Shown: one piece after another, positions 35,252 to 43,684 of the stretch
How positions within the stretch are numbered: the stretch's first letter is position 1
How the letters are laid out: each line of letters starts with the position of its first letter
From: Sphingobacteriales bacterium
GTDB taxonomy: Bacteria > Bacteroidota > Bacteroidia > Sphingobacteriales > Sphingobacteriaceae
Direction of reading: 5' to 3'
Length of the DNA stretch: 64,000 nt
Assembly: GCA_028288165.1 (NCBI GenBank)
Contig: JAQBOG010000039.1
Location: 186,001-250,000, forward strand
Notes under the pieces: model-generated
Databases searched by the model: none
What the model was told of the DNA's origin: nothing
Seen by the model: only the letters and a program-made list of their open reading frames with translations
Program-made: the position numbers and the translations under genes

Positions 35252-36670
35252 TTAATATTTAACGGCATTTAATATAAAATCTACAATTGGACTTGGGTTG
35301 GGCAAACTATGTGGATGATGTTTAAACCCAGGTTTATGAATTACTAAAATATTGCCTTTTAATTCTTTTACCTTACGTTCAAACAAAATGGTATTTTCTT
35401 CCATCGGAACCAATTCATCGACATCGCCGCAAACGTGCAGCATTGGGTATTTCCCTTTTACAATCTGTTTTACTTTATCAATCGGGCTTCCGGTAAAAGA
35501 AGATGCTTGCTCTTCTGTGCTAAAGCCGTAGTCTTGCTTAAACGTTTCCCACTCGTTTTTACTTCCTGGCCCTTTCCCTTTGCCTCCAGGCCAGCTTTTT
35601 AAATCTAGTACTGGATTATCAACATACACACCTGCTACTTTTTTAGGATTAACAGCAGCCCAGTTATAGGCATAAACTGCTCCACGACTCATTCCTTCCA
35701 AAACAGCTTTCTTAGACAATCCGCCTTTCCTTAATAAATCGTAGTAATCATCCCATAAATTTATAGCAGATTGGTTGCCAAATAATTCTGCTACATCACA
35801 ATAAACTACATGGAAACCTCGCTCTAATAAAGCAACATCTGTTTGCGGCTCATGCCCCCAAAATCTTGCCCGCCATATCCAGGGATGATTTTTAGCGCTC
35901 CATTTTGGCTTAACAATTTTACAGTTTCGTCCATTGTAACTAAAGTCTGCACATTCATACCCGTAAAAAGAACTGATCTTTTTAGGAATAACTACTTTGC
36001 TAAAAATATCATAATTAGTCTTTCTTTTCTGGCTGATAAGCTCATATAATCTTTTAGCAATAATGGTAGCGCCTTCTGCATTCGGATGTATTTTATCTGG
36101 AATAAGCTCAGGTTTATTGATAAAGAGAGGATATAAGTTTATTATTTCTAACTTTTCATTATAGGCAATCTGTTGAGTGCGAGGGATGATTTGTTTAGTA
36201 ATTACCGGATCCCATATTTGCGTAGTATCATTAAGAAACGATGGTACGGGAAGCAGTAAAACTATTCGTGGATGAGAAGGTAATTGAGCGAAAGATTGAA
36301 TTAAGTCATGATAATCCTTTTCAAACCCGCTGTAAAGGTTCCTGTTGACTAACTTACTGTCATTAGTACCTAGTTTAATAAATACAATATCTGGTTTGCT
36401 TTCTAGGGCCTGCTGGTATTGTTTAGTATTCACGTAAGGGTAATTTCCTTTTCGCAATAAGGTTGTACTATTAACGCCAAAGTTGTTTACCTGGTAACCG
36501 TCCCCCAGCAAAGTTTGTAATTGCGCCGGGTATGAGTTCTTTTCCCTATCGGGGATACCGTGCCCATAGGTAATACTGTTGCCTATACAAGCTATTTGTA
36601 TTTTACTTTTTGTTTGTGCATCTGCTTGCCAACAAAAAACAAGCAGGATAAATGAAATAATCGATCGCAT
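35252..36670 (-). CDS. SGNH hydrolase fused to alpha/beta-hydrolase
   Basis: The frame is open to 36799, but the methionine at 36670 gives a proper signal peptide (MRSIISFILLVFCWQADA), so I use it; the protein is 472 residues. Residues about 20-225 are an SGNH esterase: serine in CIGNSITYGHG, glycine in NFGVNSTT, asparagine in KLGTNDSK and Asp/His in PDKIHPNAEG. Residues about 240-472 are an alpha/beta-hydrolase with nucleophile S328 in LEGMSRGA, acid in CGDVDELVP and histidine in GFKHHPHSL. This second half is homologous to the domains of 20734-22248. Both active sites look intact, so it may be a bifunctional esterase. It forms an operon with 34283-35242. Confidence 0.88.
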   Translation of the reverse strand: MRSIISFILLVFCWQADAQTKSKIQIACIGNSITYGHGIPDREKNSYPAQLQTLLGDGYQVNNFGVNSTTLLRKGNYPYVNTKQYQQALESKPDIVFIKLGTNDSKLVNRNLYSGFEKDYHDLIQSFAQLPSHPRIVLLLPVPSFLNDTTQIWDPVITKQIIPRTQQIAYNEKLEIINLYPLFINKPELIPDKIHPNAEGATIIAKRLYELISQKRKTNYDIFSKVVIPKKISSFYGYECADFSYNGRNCKIVKPKWSAKNHPWIWRARFWGHEPQTDVALLERGFHVVYCDVAELFGNQSAINLWDDYYDLLRKGGLSKKAVLEGMSRGAVYAYNWAAVNPKKVAGVYVDNPVLDLKSWPGGKGKGPGSKNEWETFKQDYGFSTEEQASSFTGSPIDKVKQIVKGKYPMLHVCGDVDELVPMEENTILFERKVKELKGNILVIHKPGFKHHPHSLPNPSPIVDFILNAVKY

Positions 36671-36825
36671 TTTATTATAAATCTGGCTTTTTACAGCTTG
36701 CTTTTTTAACCAAAAGCTGAAACCGCTAAAATAATTTATTTTTTGAAGTATCGTATTTAAAGTGGATCTAATCAGTGGAAATACATTAAAAAGATACAAT
36801 GCTCTATTGCATAATAATCCATTCT

Positions 36826-37006
36826 AACCTGAGTTCGATTTAAAATTGAGTGATTGTGATTAATGAATGCAATATTTGAAACCTAGAAGGGATTTGCGTT
36901 AGGGATTGAAGTGAAAATCCTTTTTGCTCTTCTCCAGAGCAAAAAGATTGTAACGAAAAGCCCGCCCGAACGCCCAAAAACAGATATTTATAATCGAACT
37001 CAGGTT
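36826..37006 (+). mobile_element. MITE-like element with 15-bp terminal inverted repeats and hairpin core
   Basis: The ends AACCTGAGTTCGATT and AATCGAACTCAGGTT are exact reverse complements. The core 36896-36975 is the best-preserved hairpin-family copy: CTTTTTGCTCT pairs perfectly with AGAGCAAAAAG, and the outer GCGTTAGGG pairs with CCCGAACGC with one mismatch. Confidence 0.8.
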
Positions 37007-37042
37007 TCTAATAAAATTTAATCTCTCCGTTCTGCTGATAGA

Positions 37043-37188
37043 GGTTACTCGAAAGTCAAAATCAGGCGATTTTGATTAACACCCTTAAGGGCTTCCATAA
37101 ACTCAAAATCCTCAAAAAAGCAAGCATTAAACTTATTTTTTTGAGGATTTGAAAACTAAAAAGAGGCCATTTTAACTTTGAGACAGCC
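37043..37188. mobile_element. Possible second small element with imperfect terminal repeats
   Basis: The left end GGTTACTCGAAAGTCAAAAT and the inverted right end GGCTGTCTCAAAGTTAAAAT agree at 13 of 20 positions. Inside lies a 14-bp stem (AAATCCTCAAAAAA and its complement). The GGCTGTCTCA end resembles insertion-sequence termini. No transposase is present. The inner hairpin could also end transcription of the GH95 gene. Confidence 0.4.
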
Positions 37189-37249
37189 TTAAGCTAGCCG
37201 TTCATGATTTCCATTCTTTTTTTGAATGGATGAGGGAACAGTGTTACAG

Positions 37250-39715
37250 CTAATAATATAACGTATATGTTTTTCCCGGTTGAGTTGCAAAATCATAAAG
37301 AACAGTTTCTTTTAATTTTGGTGGATTGAGTTTAGCCTGATCTGAAACAATTGCCTGAGCAGTATTATCAACCTGAAAGTAAAAATTAGGATTACTACCC
37401 GTTGCAACCTTCAAGGCTGTGTTCTTCATTTTGATTGCATTTGGAACCCGGATTCTACAATTACCTCCAAGAGCAGATTTGATGATAACCTTATTCAATT
37501 TTCCATCTTTCCAGGCCAGATCAACAATTTCAAATCCACCTTTGGCTCGTAATCCGCTGATATTTCCGTTCTTCCAGTCATCAGGTAAGGCTGGAAGTAA
37601 ATGAATGGCTCCATCCTGGCTTTGCATTAACATTTCGGCAATTCCAGAAGTACATCCAAAATTACCATCAATTTGAAAAGGTGGATGTGCATCGAAGAGA
37701 TTAGGATACGTGCCACCGCCACTATTTGCTCCTTTGTTTAATCCGGCAGGCGTTAGTTGATCTTTAATTAGTTTAAATGCATGATTTCCATCCTGTAAGC
37801 GAGCCCATAAATTTACTTTCCATCCCATAGACCATCCCGTAGAAATATCGCCTCTGGCAACAAGCGTATTTTGAGCAGCGCTAAATAATTCGGGAGTGCG
37901 ATAAGGCGATATTTGATTGCTTGGAAACAAGCCAAACAAATGCGAAACATGCCGATGCTGATCCGTAGGATTATCTACATCCTGCAACCATTCCTGCAAC
38001 TGGCTATATTTACCTACTTGCATTGGAGCTAAACGTTTGCGTGCCGCTACCAGTTGGGCAGCAAATTCTTTATCTGCACCAAGAACTTCGCTGGCGTGTA
38101 TAACATTTGAAAATAATTCAAAAACCAGCTGATTATCCATGGTTGTTCCTGCCGAAGTGGATGCTCCATTATATGCTTTTGGGGCATTCTCAGGAGACAT
38201 AGAAGGTGAAATCACTAACCATTTATTTGTAGGCTCTTCTATTAAAATACTCAAGCAGAATTGTGCAGCGCCTTTTAGTGAAGGATAAACCGACTGCAAA
38301 TATTTCTTGTCTCCACTATAAGTATATTTATCCCATACGTGCCTGCTGAGCCAAACACCACCCATGGGCCACATTCCATGATAAACACCATCAACAGGAC
38401 CGCTAATACGCCAAATATCTGTATTATGATGAGTTGCCCATCCCTCTGCACCGTACATTACCCTGGCTGTTTCCTTCCCGGTTTCAGATAATTCTTTTAC
38501 CATTTGCACCAAAGGCTCATGCATTTCGGTTAGGTTCGTTACCTCTGCAGGCCAGTAATTCATTTCTGTATTTATGTTGATCGTATATTTACTATCCCAT
38601 GGTGGACTCATTTTATCATTCCAAATACCTTGTAAATTGGCTGGTTGACCGCCTGGTTGAGAGGAAGAAATAAGCAGATAGCGCCCCAACTGAAAATAAA
38701 GTGTAACAAACTGAGGGTCATTGCCTTTTGAAAAATCTTTTAAACGTATATCTGTCGGATTTTTTATTGAATCTGTTGTTCCGAGATTAAATTTTACACG
38801 GTTAAAATACTTTTGGTAGGCAGCAATATGGCTTGTTAATAATTGCGGATATGATTTGGTGAATGCTTTATTTAAATAATCCTTGGCGAGCTTGTTTTCA
38901 TCAGCGCTTAAATTCTTATAATTTACAAAATTAGTAGCTACGGATATATAAATTGTTGCAGCATTGGCTTTAGAAATAGTGATGGCTTTATTTCCGACAG
39001 AAACACTTCCCCCTTCTGTTTTTATTTTGGCAATGGTTTTAAATTTCACCATTCCTTTTACTCCCTCGTGATCACTGGTAATTCCGGATAAATCAATTTC
39101 ATTTCCCTGTGCGGTAACCGTTGATGTGTGCTGGCTTAGCAAGTTTGCTGTAAAAGACAGACTAGCCCGTTTATTAGAAGTAAGGCGCACAATAATTACC
39201 TGATCTGGCGTTGAAACAAACACTTCTCTGGTAAATTTAACCCCATTAACTGTATATGATGTTTTTGCAATTGCTTTTTCTAAATCTAACTCACGATAAT
39301 AATCCGAATAAGTTTCATGTCCAGGAAAAGAAAGATTAAAATCCCCTACCGGCTGAAATTTCATTCCATTATTCTTTATGGATTTGATTTTTTGGCCAAT
39401 TAATTTACTGGCTTCCAAATTCTTACCTTCAAAAATTAGTTTTCTAACCTCGGGCAAAGATTCCAGAAACTCTCCGCTATCATTTCTACTAGGACCACCG
39501 CTCCAAACTGTTCCCTCATTTAATTTTATATATTCGTTAGCCGGATTTCCAAAAACCATAGCAGCCAACCGTCCATTTCCAACAGGTAGGGCAGCTTCCC
39601 ATACTTTTTCTGCCGGCGCTCTATACCACAATTTCAAGTTTCCGCTTTGGGAGAAAGCATTGCAGCTGAGGGATATAAGTACCCAAATTATTATTATTTT
39701 ATTCCTGACAATCAT
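37250..39715 (-). CDS. GH95 alpha-L-fucosidase (or alpha-L-galactosidase)
   Basis: This 821-residue protein has a signal peptide and the full GH95 architecture. The N-terminal beta-supersandwich opens with LWYRAPAEKVWEAALPVGNG, RLAAMVFG and LNEGTVWSGGP. The (alpha/alpha)6 barrel has NINTEMNYWPAE (the asparagines that activate water in GH95), the acid glutamate in SPSMSPENAP, and the aspartate in FQIDGNFGCTSG. A C-terminal beta domain follows. GH95 enzymes invert and release terminal alpha-1,2-linked L-fucose, or L-galactose in some members. It lies 68 bp after the GH2 gene on the same strand, so co-transcription is likely. It fits with the FucP-like permease. Confidence 0.95.
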   Translation of the reverse strand: MIVRNKIIIIWVLISLSCNAFSQSGNLKLWYRAPAEKVWEAALPVGNGRLAAMVFGNPANEYIKLNEGTVWSGGPSRNDSGEFLESLPEVRKLIFEGKNLEASKLIGQKIKSIKNNGMKFQPVGDFNLSFPGHETYSDYYRELDLEKAIAKTSYTVNGVKFTREVFVSTPDQVIIVRLTSNKRASLSFTANLLSQHTSTVTAQGNEIDLSGITSDHEGVKGMVKFKTIAKIKTEGGSVSVGNKAITISKANAATIYISVATNFVNYKNLSADENKLAKDYLNKAFTKSYPQLLTSHIAAYQKYFNRVKFNLGTTDSIKNPTDIRLKDFSKGNDPQFVTLYFQLGRYLLISSSQPGGQPANLQGIWNDKMSPPWDSKYTININTEMNYWPAEVTNLTEMHEPLVQMVKELSETGKETARVMYGAEGWATHHNTDIWRISGPVDGVYHGMWPMGGVWLSRHVWDKYTYSGDKKYLQSVYPSLKGAAQFCLSILIEEPTNKWLVISPSMSPENAPKAYNGASTSAGTTMDNQLVFELFSNVIHASEVLGADKEFAAQLVAARKRLAPMQVGKYSQLQEWLQDVDNPTDQHRHVSHLFGLFPSNQISPYRTPELFSAAQNTLVARGDISTGWSMGWKVNLWARLQDGNHAFKLIKDQLTPAGLNKGANSGGGTYPNLFDAHPPFQIDGNFGCTSGIAEMLMQSQDGAIHLLPALPDDWKNGNISGLRAKGGFEIVDLAWKDGKLNKVIIKSALGGNCRIRVPNAIKMKNTALKVATGSNPNFYFQVDNTAQAIVSDQAKLNPPKLKETVLYDFATQPGKTYTLYY

Positions 39716-39783
39716 TTTAATATAAGTTTTGGTTGTATCTGTTTAATTGCTAAAATGCTATTTGATGTTTCTGAATCCTGATT

Positions 39784-42700
39784 TTAAGGCTTCTCTAATG
39801 CCGACCCTAATTCCGAAAGAAAAGTGGGTTGGCTACTTGTTAAATGCCCTGTAAACTGCCAGTTTCCGTCGCCTTGAATAACCTTGATTAAAATATGGTT
39901 CCAGCCCTGATGTAATTTAAGAGCTTCGGCTATAATTTTCCCTCCATCGATAGGGCCAGTACGAATCTTTTGAACTAAAAGCTTACCGTTTAACCATACC
40001 TGAACAGCATCGTCAGCCGCAACTTCCAGATTTACAACCGGAATATTAGGTTCTATAAGAAGATCTTCCAGAGACCTGGGACTTGAAATCCAAAAACTCA
40101 TATAAGCAGCAGCATTCTGTTTAGGTCCTTCAAAATCTATTTTATTAAAATCGAAAATATTATTTTCACTCGAAATAACTTTCCAGGGTTTACCATTTAC
40201 AGGTATATCTGTTTTTATCTTATCCCCCTCTGCTGGTTTTACCGTATTTAAATTTGCACCCTCTTCTATAGACTTTACAGGAAAGCTTCCAACCATCAAC
40301 GCCTTAACAATATCTCCATTTTTTGATACTGGCTTTCCAGCATTTCCACTAGCTTCTAAAGGAATACCCATATTTGCCAGAATATCCCGAACCATTTTTT
40401 CTCCTTTAACTAATCTTGGTGCAGTAGGCAATGTGGTTACAAACAATTGCCCTTTCTCCATGATCTTCATGATCATTACCGCTCCTTCAGGTTTTGTTTC
40501 AAGTTCAGAACGGATAATCATTGCTGTTTTAGCATATTCGGGTTGTTTATTCCATTTAAGCCAGTCTGTATCGTTTGCTTTTAAAAGTATTTGACTTTGC
40601 TGTACTAATGGGCCACTTAACCCATTTTTTGTAATTTCTGCTGGTATTAATTCCGAGAAATATAAATCTGCAGGAGTAAGTCCAGAAATCAGTGCATTAC
40701 TAGTTACTGGAAGTAAAGAAGAGGCTGAACGCTTAGTGATCTCTAAGGAAGCAGGAAGTAGTTTATTTAAATCTGCAAGTTTTTCTAAGCTAACACCCCA
40801 AACCACAACCTTTCCTCCATTTTTAAGCACTTTAGCTATCATTGCATTTGATGAAACATCCGGAGGAACAATTCCATCTACAAATAATAAGGCTGGAATA
40901 GCTTCAATATCCATCTTTTTCAAAGGAACTCCAATCCGCATAAGTTCTGAAGCAAGCGTACTTCCAGAACCAGCAATTACCTTTACAGAAGAAATTAGTT
41001 TTACATTATTTACTGCCTTGGCTACAGGTTCAGAATATACCCACTTTGTAGGAACCGGTGTTGCTGCAGACGCATCACGAATGGCGTCAAACAACGGCCA
41101 GGTGGCGTATAAAGGAAGTGAATTATCATAACCAGGATTAAGTGTTGTACAATACGGGCCTAAGCGCTCTGGTTGTACGCCAGGTCTACCTTCCTGATAT
41201 TGGGTGAAGTAAATACCATCCTCTAAAGCGGGAGGCGTGGTTAAATTTTTCTTACCCAATGGAAGTGGCTTTAAACCATACCACACCAAATTAAACACAC
41301 TTTGATAACTTGCATTCTTTTCATGCTGGGCAATAAGAGATTTATAAGATGATGCCGCAACACCTTCCATTCTCCCCTGAAAAGATTCGTAAGATCGGGA
41401 ACCATTAGATTCTGAAACCTGTTCTGGCGTACCGTAATACGCGTTGCCGGCTTCACCAACTCCCCATGGCTTACCACTATTTTCGCCTCTAGCCATGGCA
41501 TCAAAACCGCCATAATGTACTAAGTACACAGGTAATTTACCCTCTCCGTCATCTTCACCATCGGCAGATATCCAAGGACGGGTTGTATCCAATGATTTGC
41601 AAATATCAGCCCAAATTCCGTAGTAACTCACCAATTTATCTTTCATCCCGGGAGGATTACGCATCACTCCCCTTACTATAGGCATAACTTCATTTGAAAT
41701 ACTCCAGCCAATTACGCTTGGATGATTCCGATCTCTCATGATTAATTCCTTCAAATGCACTTCTGAATCTTTCCAGTAAGCATCCGAATTTAATTTTGGA
41801 CCGCCATCACTTGCCCAGACAGCTGTTTCATCTAAAACAAATATTCCCATTTCATCTGCCACATCCAGATAAAATGAAGGATAAGGCTGGGCATGTAATC
41901 GAACAGCGTTCAAATTTGCATCTCTCATGGCTGTATACCAAGCCCAGGCATACCGACGGGTCATTTGCGGAATACCTAAAAAGTGCCATGAATCTCCTTT
42001 CATTACCACAGCCTTTCCATTCAGATAAAATTTGCCGTCTTTTAAGGTGGTCTGCTTCCAGCCAAACCGTGTGTATTTACTGTCTAATGTATTTTTACCT
42101 TGTTTAGCATTAATTATAAGCCCATAAAGATTGGGTTGTTGAGAAGACCATTCCTTTAATTCTCCGTTAATTGCAGCGCTTAATATAATTTTGCTGGTAT
42201 CATTTGCTGCAATTTTTACTTTAACCGCAGGAATTTTCAAAGCTGCCTCTTTTTCGGTTTCTGAACCCGGAAGAGGAAGCCCTTTTGCATCTTTTCTGAG
42301 GATCCATTTAAATGCTCCTGCATCCAAATTTAAAGTAACCGGCTTGTTGCTATTATTAATTAAGGTAACTTCTACCTCTAGTTTTTTCTGATCAACAAGT
42401 GGTTTGATATATACATTTTCAACTCTTACAACCGGTAAGGCAACTACATATACATCTTGCCAAATTCCCACAACATGTTGCCCCCAAAAAGATCCTGCCT
42501 GATATGTACGTCTTCCAAAATCGCTTCTTTCATCAAATAAAGAAGGTTTTCTAACTCCAATTAATAATTCATTCTCTTTATTGTATTGTACAGCGTCTGT
42601 AATATCAATATCAAAAGGCATAAAAATACCGAAATGCTTTCCTACCGGTTTTCCGTTCAATATAAATTCTGCATCCCCAGCAAGGGCTTCAAAATGAATT

Positions 42701-43131
42701 TTTATACGCTTGCCATTAAAACTTTGTGGAACGGTAAACTTTTTCCGCAACCATCCCATTTTAATGGTTTCCCAATCTTTTGGATAACTGGGAAATGTAC
42801 GAAAATCACCCCCCTGACCGCTTCTGTCGGCAAAGCCGTTTACGTTCCAGGGAGATGGAATACGGATTGGAGTTTTAGACCATTTATTTGCATCCACCCG
42901 GGGCAGGATGGGGGTAGGCTCATATCCTTCTTTAAAAGATGCTGGAAGTTGTATTGGCTGAAACTCCCAACTCCCATTAAGGCTAATATCTTCCCGGTAA
43001 GGTTTTTCTGATTCTTTTGTCCAGTTATCTGAAGGCGCAAATACATCAGTATATTTTATAGAACTTTGTGCAGAAGATTTAAATGTATAGAGTATTAAAA
43101 TGAACGTAATGCAATGCTTAATAAGTTTCAT
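39784..43131 (-). CDS. GH2-family glycoside hydrolase
   Basis: This 1115-residue secreted enzyme has a signal peptide (to about 21). The GH2 sugar-binding domain starts near 45 (DISLNGSWEFQPIQLP; WLRKKFTVPQSFNGKRI). The immunoglobulin-like domain is near 245-365 (RVENVYIKPLVDQKK), and the TIM barrel follows from about 375. The acid/base is in VIGWSISNE and the nucleophile probably the glutamate in PWGVGEAGNAYYG. Then comes a glutamine-amidotransferase-like segment (ALLFVDGIVPPDV, GGKVVVWGVS) and a C-terminal beta-sandwich (AADDAVQVWLNGKLLVQK, GWNHILIKVIQGDGNW) that may bind glycan. The substrate is probably a beta-linked sugar; which one is not clear. It is the first gene after the SusCD block. 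Confidence 0.92.
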   Translation of the reverse strand: MKLIKHCITFILILYTFKSSAQSSIKYTDVFAPSDNWTKESEKPYREDISLNGSWEFQPIQLPASFKEGYEPTPILPRVDANKWSKTPIRIPSPWNVNGFADRSGQGGDFRTFPSYPKDWETIKMGWLRKKFTVPQSFNGKRIKIHFEALAGDAEFILNGKPVGKHFGIFMPFDIDITDAVQYNKENELLIGVRKPSLFDERSDFGRRTYQAGSFWGQHVVGIWQDVYVVALPVVRVENVYIKPLVDQKKLEVEVTLINNSNKPVTLNLDAGAFKWILRKDAKGLPLPGSETEKEAALKIPAVKVKIAANDTSKIILSAAINGELKEWSSQQPNLYGLIINAKQGKNTLDSKYTRFGWKQTTLKDGKFYLNGKAVVMKGDSWHFLGIPQMTRRYAWAWYTAMRDANLNAVRLHAQPYPSFYLDVADEMGIFVLDETAVWASDGGPKLNSDAYWKDSEVHLKELIMRDRNHPSVIGWSISNEVMPIVRGVMRNPPGMKDKLVSYYGIWADICKSLDTTRPWISADGEDDGEGKLPVYLVHYGGFDAMARGENSGKPWGVGEAGNAYYGTPEQVSESNGSRSYESFQGRMEGVAASSYKSLIAQHEKNASYQSVFNLVWYGLKPLPLGKKNLTTPPALEDGIYFTQYQEGRPGVQPERLGPYCTTLNPGYDNSLPLYATWPLFDAIRDASAATPVPTKWVYSEPVAKAVNNVKLISSVKVIAGSGSTLASELMRIGVPLKKMDIEAIPALLFVDGIVPPDVSSNAMIAKVLKNGGKVVVWGVSLEKLADLNKLLPASLEITKRSASSLLPVTSNALISGLTPADLYFSELIPAEITKNGLSGPLVQQSQILLKANDTDWLKWNKQPEYAKTAMIIRSELETKPEGAVMIMKIMEKGQLFVTTLPTAPRLVKGEKMVRDILANMGIPLEASGNAGKPVSKNGDIVKALMVGSFPVKSIEEGANLNTVKPAEGDKIKTDIPVNGKPWKVISSENNIFDFNKIDFEGPKQNAAAYMSFWISSPRSLEDLLIEPNIPVVNLEVAADDAVQVWLNGKLLVQKIRTGPIDGGKIIAEALKLHQGWNHILIKVIQGDGNWQFTGHLTSSQPTFLSELGSALEKP

Positions 43132-43189
43132 GCTTTTGGTAAATAAAAAGAAATAATGATATCCATTAAAATGAATTTAAAAATGTTTG

Positions 43190-43325
43190 GAAAAGCAGGT
43201 TTCTGTGTTTCATCGGTTGCATCAGTCCCGCCATTCATTCCAAAATCCTCGTCTTCCCTTCCCTCTAAATCCACCGCACACTCCGGGTTTTTCCATTTCT
43301 GTCGGGTTTAGAATGGTAGGCTTGG
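43190..43325 (-). repeat. Dispersed 135-bp element, copy 2 of 3
   Basis: It is highly similar to 60660-60795, including AAAAGCAGGTTTCT, ATCGGTTGCATCAGTCCCGC and CCATTTCTGTCGGGTTTA. It lies 59 bp upstream of the GH2 start codon at 43131, in the same orientation as the other copies. Confidence 0.85.
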
Positions 43326-43427
43326 ATCGCTGATTAACGGAGCATACTGATTCCAATTGTTTTATCTGCTTCATCCGCGTTTCATGTTCGGAAATAATTT
43401 CCCACTTTAGGAAGCTAGAGGATTTTT

Positions 43428-43503
43428 GCGTTAGGGATTGTAGTGAAAATCCTTTTTGCCCTATCAGCAAAAAGATTGTAACGGAAAGCCCGCCCGAACG
43501 CCC
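43428..43503 (+). repeat. Hairpin-family element, copy 6
   Basis: GCGTTAGGGATTG at the left end and CCCGCCCGAACGCCC at the right end match the 36896-36975 core. The inner stem is CTTTTTGC with GCAAAAAG around a 7-base loop. No terminal inverted repeats like those at 36826 are visible. Confidence 0.8.
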
Positions 43504-43577
43504 AAAAGCCAATTATTAGTTTTGTAATTTTAATGATTAACAATTAAAAGAACAGATACTCAAACCATACTAACAAA

Positions 43578-43611
43578 TATAGAGGGTGATCAAAAGTGAT
43601 CAACCTCTATA
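43578..43611 (-). terminator. Terminator-like hairpin at the end of the SusCD block
   Basis: TATAGAGG, one mismatch, TGATCA, loop AAAG, TGATCA, mismatch, CCTCTATA: a 15-position stem with one mismatch. It lies 74 bp beyond the stop at 43685 and is followed in the minus direction by a short TTTG stretch. Confidence 0.7.
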
Positions 43612-43684
43612 AAGAAATTATAAGTACAAACTATCAATGAGATTAAAGGCAACCACAGGGAACCTCATTTCCTAAATAGATCAA

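Larger units (their letters stand above)
36671..37249. other. Intergenic region with two adjacent repeat elements
   Basis: This gap contains the inverted-repeat element at 36826-37006 and a second, different element at 37043-37188. If translation of the fusion gene began at 36799 the gap would be shorter. Confidence 0.65.
43132..43684. other. Intergenic region with dispersed repeats and operon terminator
   Basis: The 553-bp gap between the SusCD block and the GH2 gene holds the 135-bp element (43190-43325), a hairpin-family element (43428-43503) and a terminator-like hairpin (43578-43611). An open frame at 43222-43512 is composed of the repeats. Confidence 0.7.

Noticed and set aside
34097-43503. 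Hairpin elements considered simply as rho-independent terminators
   Set aside because: They extend well beyond the stem with conserved flanks, occur in both orientations and at varied distances from stops, and two have terminal inverted repeats.
43222-43512. 96-codon minus-strand open frame
   Set aside because: It consists of the 135-bp element plus a hairpin element; the peptide varies with the repeat, not with selection for protein.
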